In this document: positions 13,021-13,959 of the stretch, piece after piece
How positions within the stretch are numbered: position 1 is the first letter of the stretch
Layout of the letters: each line of letters starts with the position of its first letter
Assembly: GCA_007127175.1 (NCBI GenBank)
Contig: SKZX01000308.1
Span: forward strand, 1-13,959
Source of the DNA: Desulfobacterales bacterium
Lineage (GTDB): Bacteria; Desulfobacterota; Desulfobacteria; Desulfobacterales; Desulfosalsimonadaceae
Reading direction: 5' to 3'
Length of the DNA stretch: 13,959 bases
The notes under the pieces: model-generated
What the model was told of the DNA's origin: nothing
The model's input: only the letters and a program-made list of their open reading frames with translations
Databases searched by the model: none
Position numbers and translations under genes: made by a program

Positions 13021-13896
13021 CTATCCCTTTTCCGTATTTTCCAGGTACCCAAGAATACCCCTTATAGAATTTTGGGTAAAATACATCTCCCGTTGATAAT
13101 GCATCTCATCCAGATGTATAACGCGAGCGAACAAAGAGTCCTCAGCCAGCAGGTCGCTTGTGATCGCATCCATATCCGGCGATGCCAGGTGCGAACGAAC
13201 CACATCCACCCAAAGCGTGAGCTGTCGTCTGGACGCTTCCAGAATTTCTGCACCCCTGGAGATGCTGCCGTAGTGGCCAAAGCAGAGTTTTCGGTCCGCA
13301 TACGGCGAGACCCTGTCCATGGAATCCAGAAAATCCTCGAACACGAACCGCGGCGGTGTTGCCGGCCGCAGATAAAAGGCGTCTTCCAGCTGACAGAAAA
13401 CACCGAACAGCTCGCCGCAAAAGAGCATGTCCCGAAACACGAAGCACTGGTGATGGGCGGCATGGCCGGGTGTCGGTATAACCGTTACGGCGTCTTCAAA
13501 AACAATGGTGCTCGCCGCTGTAACAGACCCGGCGGGTACAGGGCGGATATCGCCGTATGCGGCCGCGACCGCTTTGAGCACCTTTCGGGACCCTTCCATG
13601 AGCTGCTCCGGGTCGATCAGATGCCGCACCGCTTTTTCGTGACACGCTACCCGGGCCTCCGGAAAGCGTTCGAGCAGGTGCCCGATGCCCCCGGCATGAT
13701 CCATGTGAATATGGGTCAACAGGACCCAGTCGATGCTTTCTATGCCCCGGGACTCGATTTCCTTTATAAGGTGGCCTATGGTTGCAGCCGGCCCGGGATC
13801 GACAATAAACGACTGATCCGCCCCCCGATAAAGCCAGGCGGAAATAAACCGGGTATAGCCCAGTGATGGCATGTCAAGATCAATGAGTTCAAGCAT
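13021..13896 (-). CDS. Metallo-beta-lactamase-fold hydrolase
   Basis: The 291-residue protein has the MBL-fold metal-site motif THIHMDHAGG (His62, His64, Asp66, His67), a third-motif histidine His145 in TPGHAAHH, and a late FGHYG (His208). The bridging acid that is normally Asp in this fold appears to be Glu162 in the FCGELFG segment, a conservative change. No signal peptide is seen, so it is likely cytoplasmic. The C-terminal 80 residues are mostly helical (RGAEILEASRRQLTLWVDVV, then LLAEDSLFARVI) and may cap the active site. The general layout is that of the glyoxalase II-like hydrolase branch, but the substrate is unknown. The ATG at 13896 has GGA seven bases upstream. It converges on the PilZ gene with a 113-base gap in which I see no terminator. 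Confidence 0.88.
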   Translation of the reverse strand: MLELIDLDMPSLGYTRFISAWLYRGADQSFIVDPGPAATIGHLIKEIESRGIESIDWVLLTHIHMDHAGGIGHLLERFPEARVACHEKAVRHLIDPEQLMEGSRKVLKAVAAAYGDIRPVPAGSVTAASTIVFEDAVTVIPTPGHAAHHQCFVFRDMLFCGELFGVFCQLEDAFYLRPATPPRFVFEDFLDSMDRVSPYADRKLCFGHYGSISRGAEILEASRRQLTLWVDVVRSHLASPDMDAITSDLLAEDSLFARVIHLDEMHYQREMYFTQNSIRGILGYLENTEKG

Positions 13897-13959
13897 CCGT
13901 TTTTCCGATCAATAAAACGTTACAAGAGAATCATGAAAAGCCCCATGATGACAACAGTA

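Noticed and set aside
13072..13866. Long plus-strand open frame of 264 codons opposite the MBL gene
   Set aside because: It lies antisense to a gene with clear catalytic motifs, and its translation shows no recognisable domain.
13920..13958. Minus-strand tail reading TVVIMGLFMILL then TAA, possibly the end of a membrane protein gene upstream of the MBL gene
   Set aside because: Only 12 codons are in the window; a plus-strand start at 13933 (MKSPMMTTV) is equally possible, so neither is annotated.

Overview
The window looks like chromosomal DNA of a Gram-negative anaerobe, most likely a member of the Desulfobacterota (Desulfosarcina/Desulfococcus-like deltaproteobacteria). This is an inference. 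It rests on a lipid A-type acyltransferase (an outer membrane), a DtxR-type repressor fused to FeoA upstream of feoB, and two copies of a palindromic repeat with GTAAAAAG/CTTTTTAC boxes that I associate with this group. No rRNA, tRNA, CRISPR array, phage gene or transposase gene was seen.

Layout. At 1-1272 (+) lie the 3' end of a LysE/RhtB-type exporter and a complete LpxL-like lysophospholipid acyltransferase whose stop codon sits inside an eight-unit heptamer tandem repeat. At 1401-1565 is a large imperfect palindrome (repeat copy 1). From 1568 to 5976 (-) run, in transcription order, a CNNM/DUF21 membrane protein, a CPA2-type cation:proton antiporter with RCK domains, and the membrane protease HtpX. 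The first two look like an operon; htpX has its own leader with a perfect 16-bp palindrome. The 5977-6505 gap carries a strong promoter for the CNNM gene and repeat copy 2. At 6506-7309 (+) is an unassigned two-domain protein, convergent with feoB. At 7337-10313 (-) is an iron-uptake operon: a DtxR-FeoA fusion followed by FeoB, with one base between them. A very strong 33-bp hairpin separates it from a 494-residue phosphatidylserine-synthase-like protein (10567-12051, -) that has two CDP-alcohol phosphatidyltransferase domains. At 12392-12907 (+) is a PilZ protein, and at 13021-13896 (-) a metallo-beta-lactamase-fold hydrolase.

How the parts fit. Most genes serve the cell envelope and ion balance: lipid acylation, phospholipid head-group synthesis, membrane protein quality control, K+/H+ and divalent-cation transport, and ferrous iron uptake. 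The most interesting local design is the DtxR-FeoA gene. A textbook Shine-Dalgarno sequence and in-frame ATG lie exactly at the domain junction, so one gene may yield both an iron-responsive repressor carrying FeoA and free FeoA for the FeoB transporter. The second is the duplicated CDP-alcohol phosphatidyltransferase, whose N-terminal copy has lost key active-site residues. I see no clearly new defence or mobile system; the novelty lies in fusions, repeats and candidate regulatory sites.
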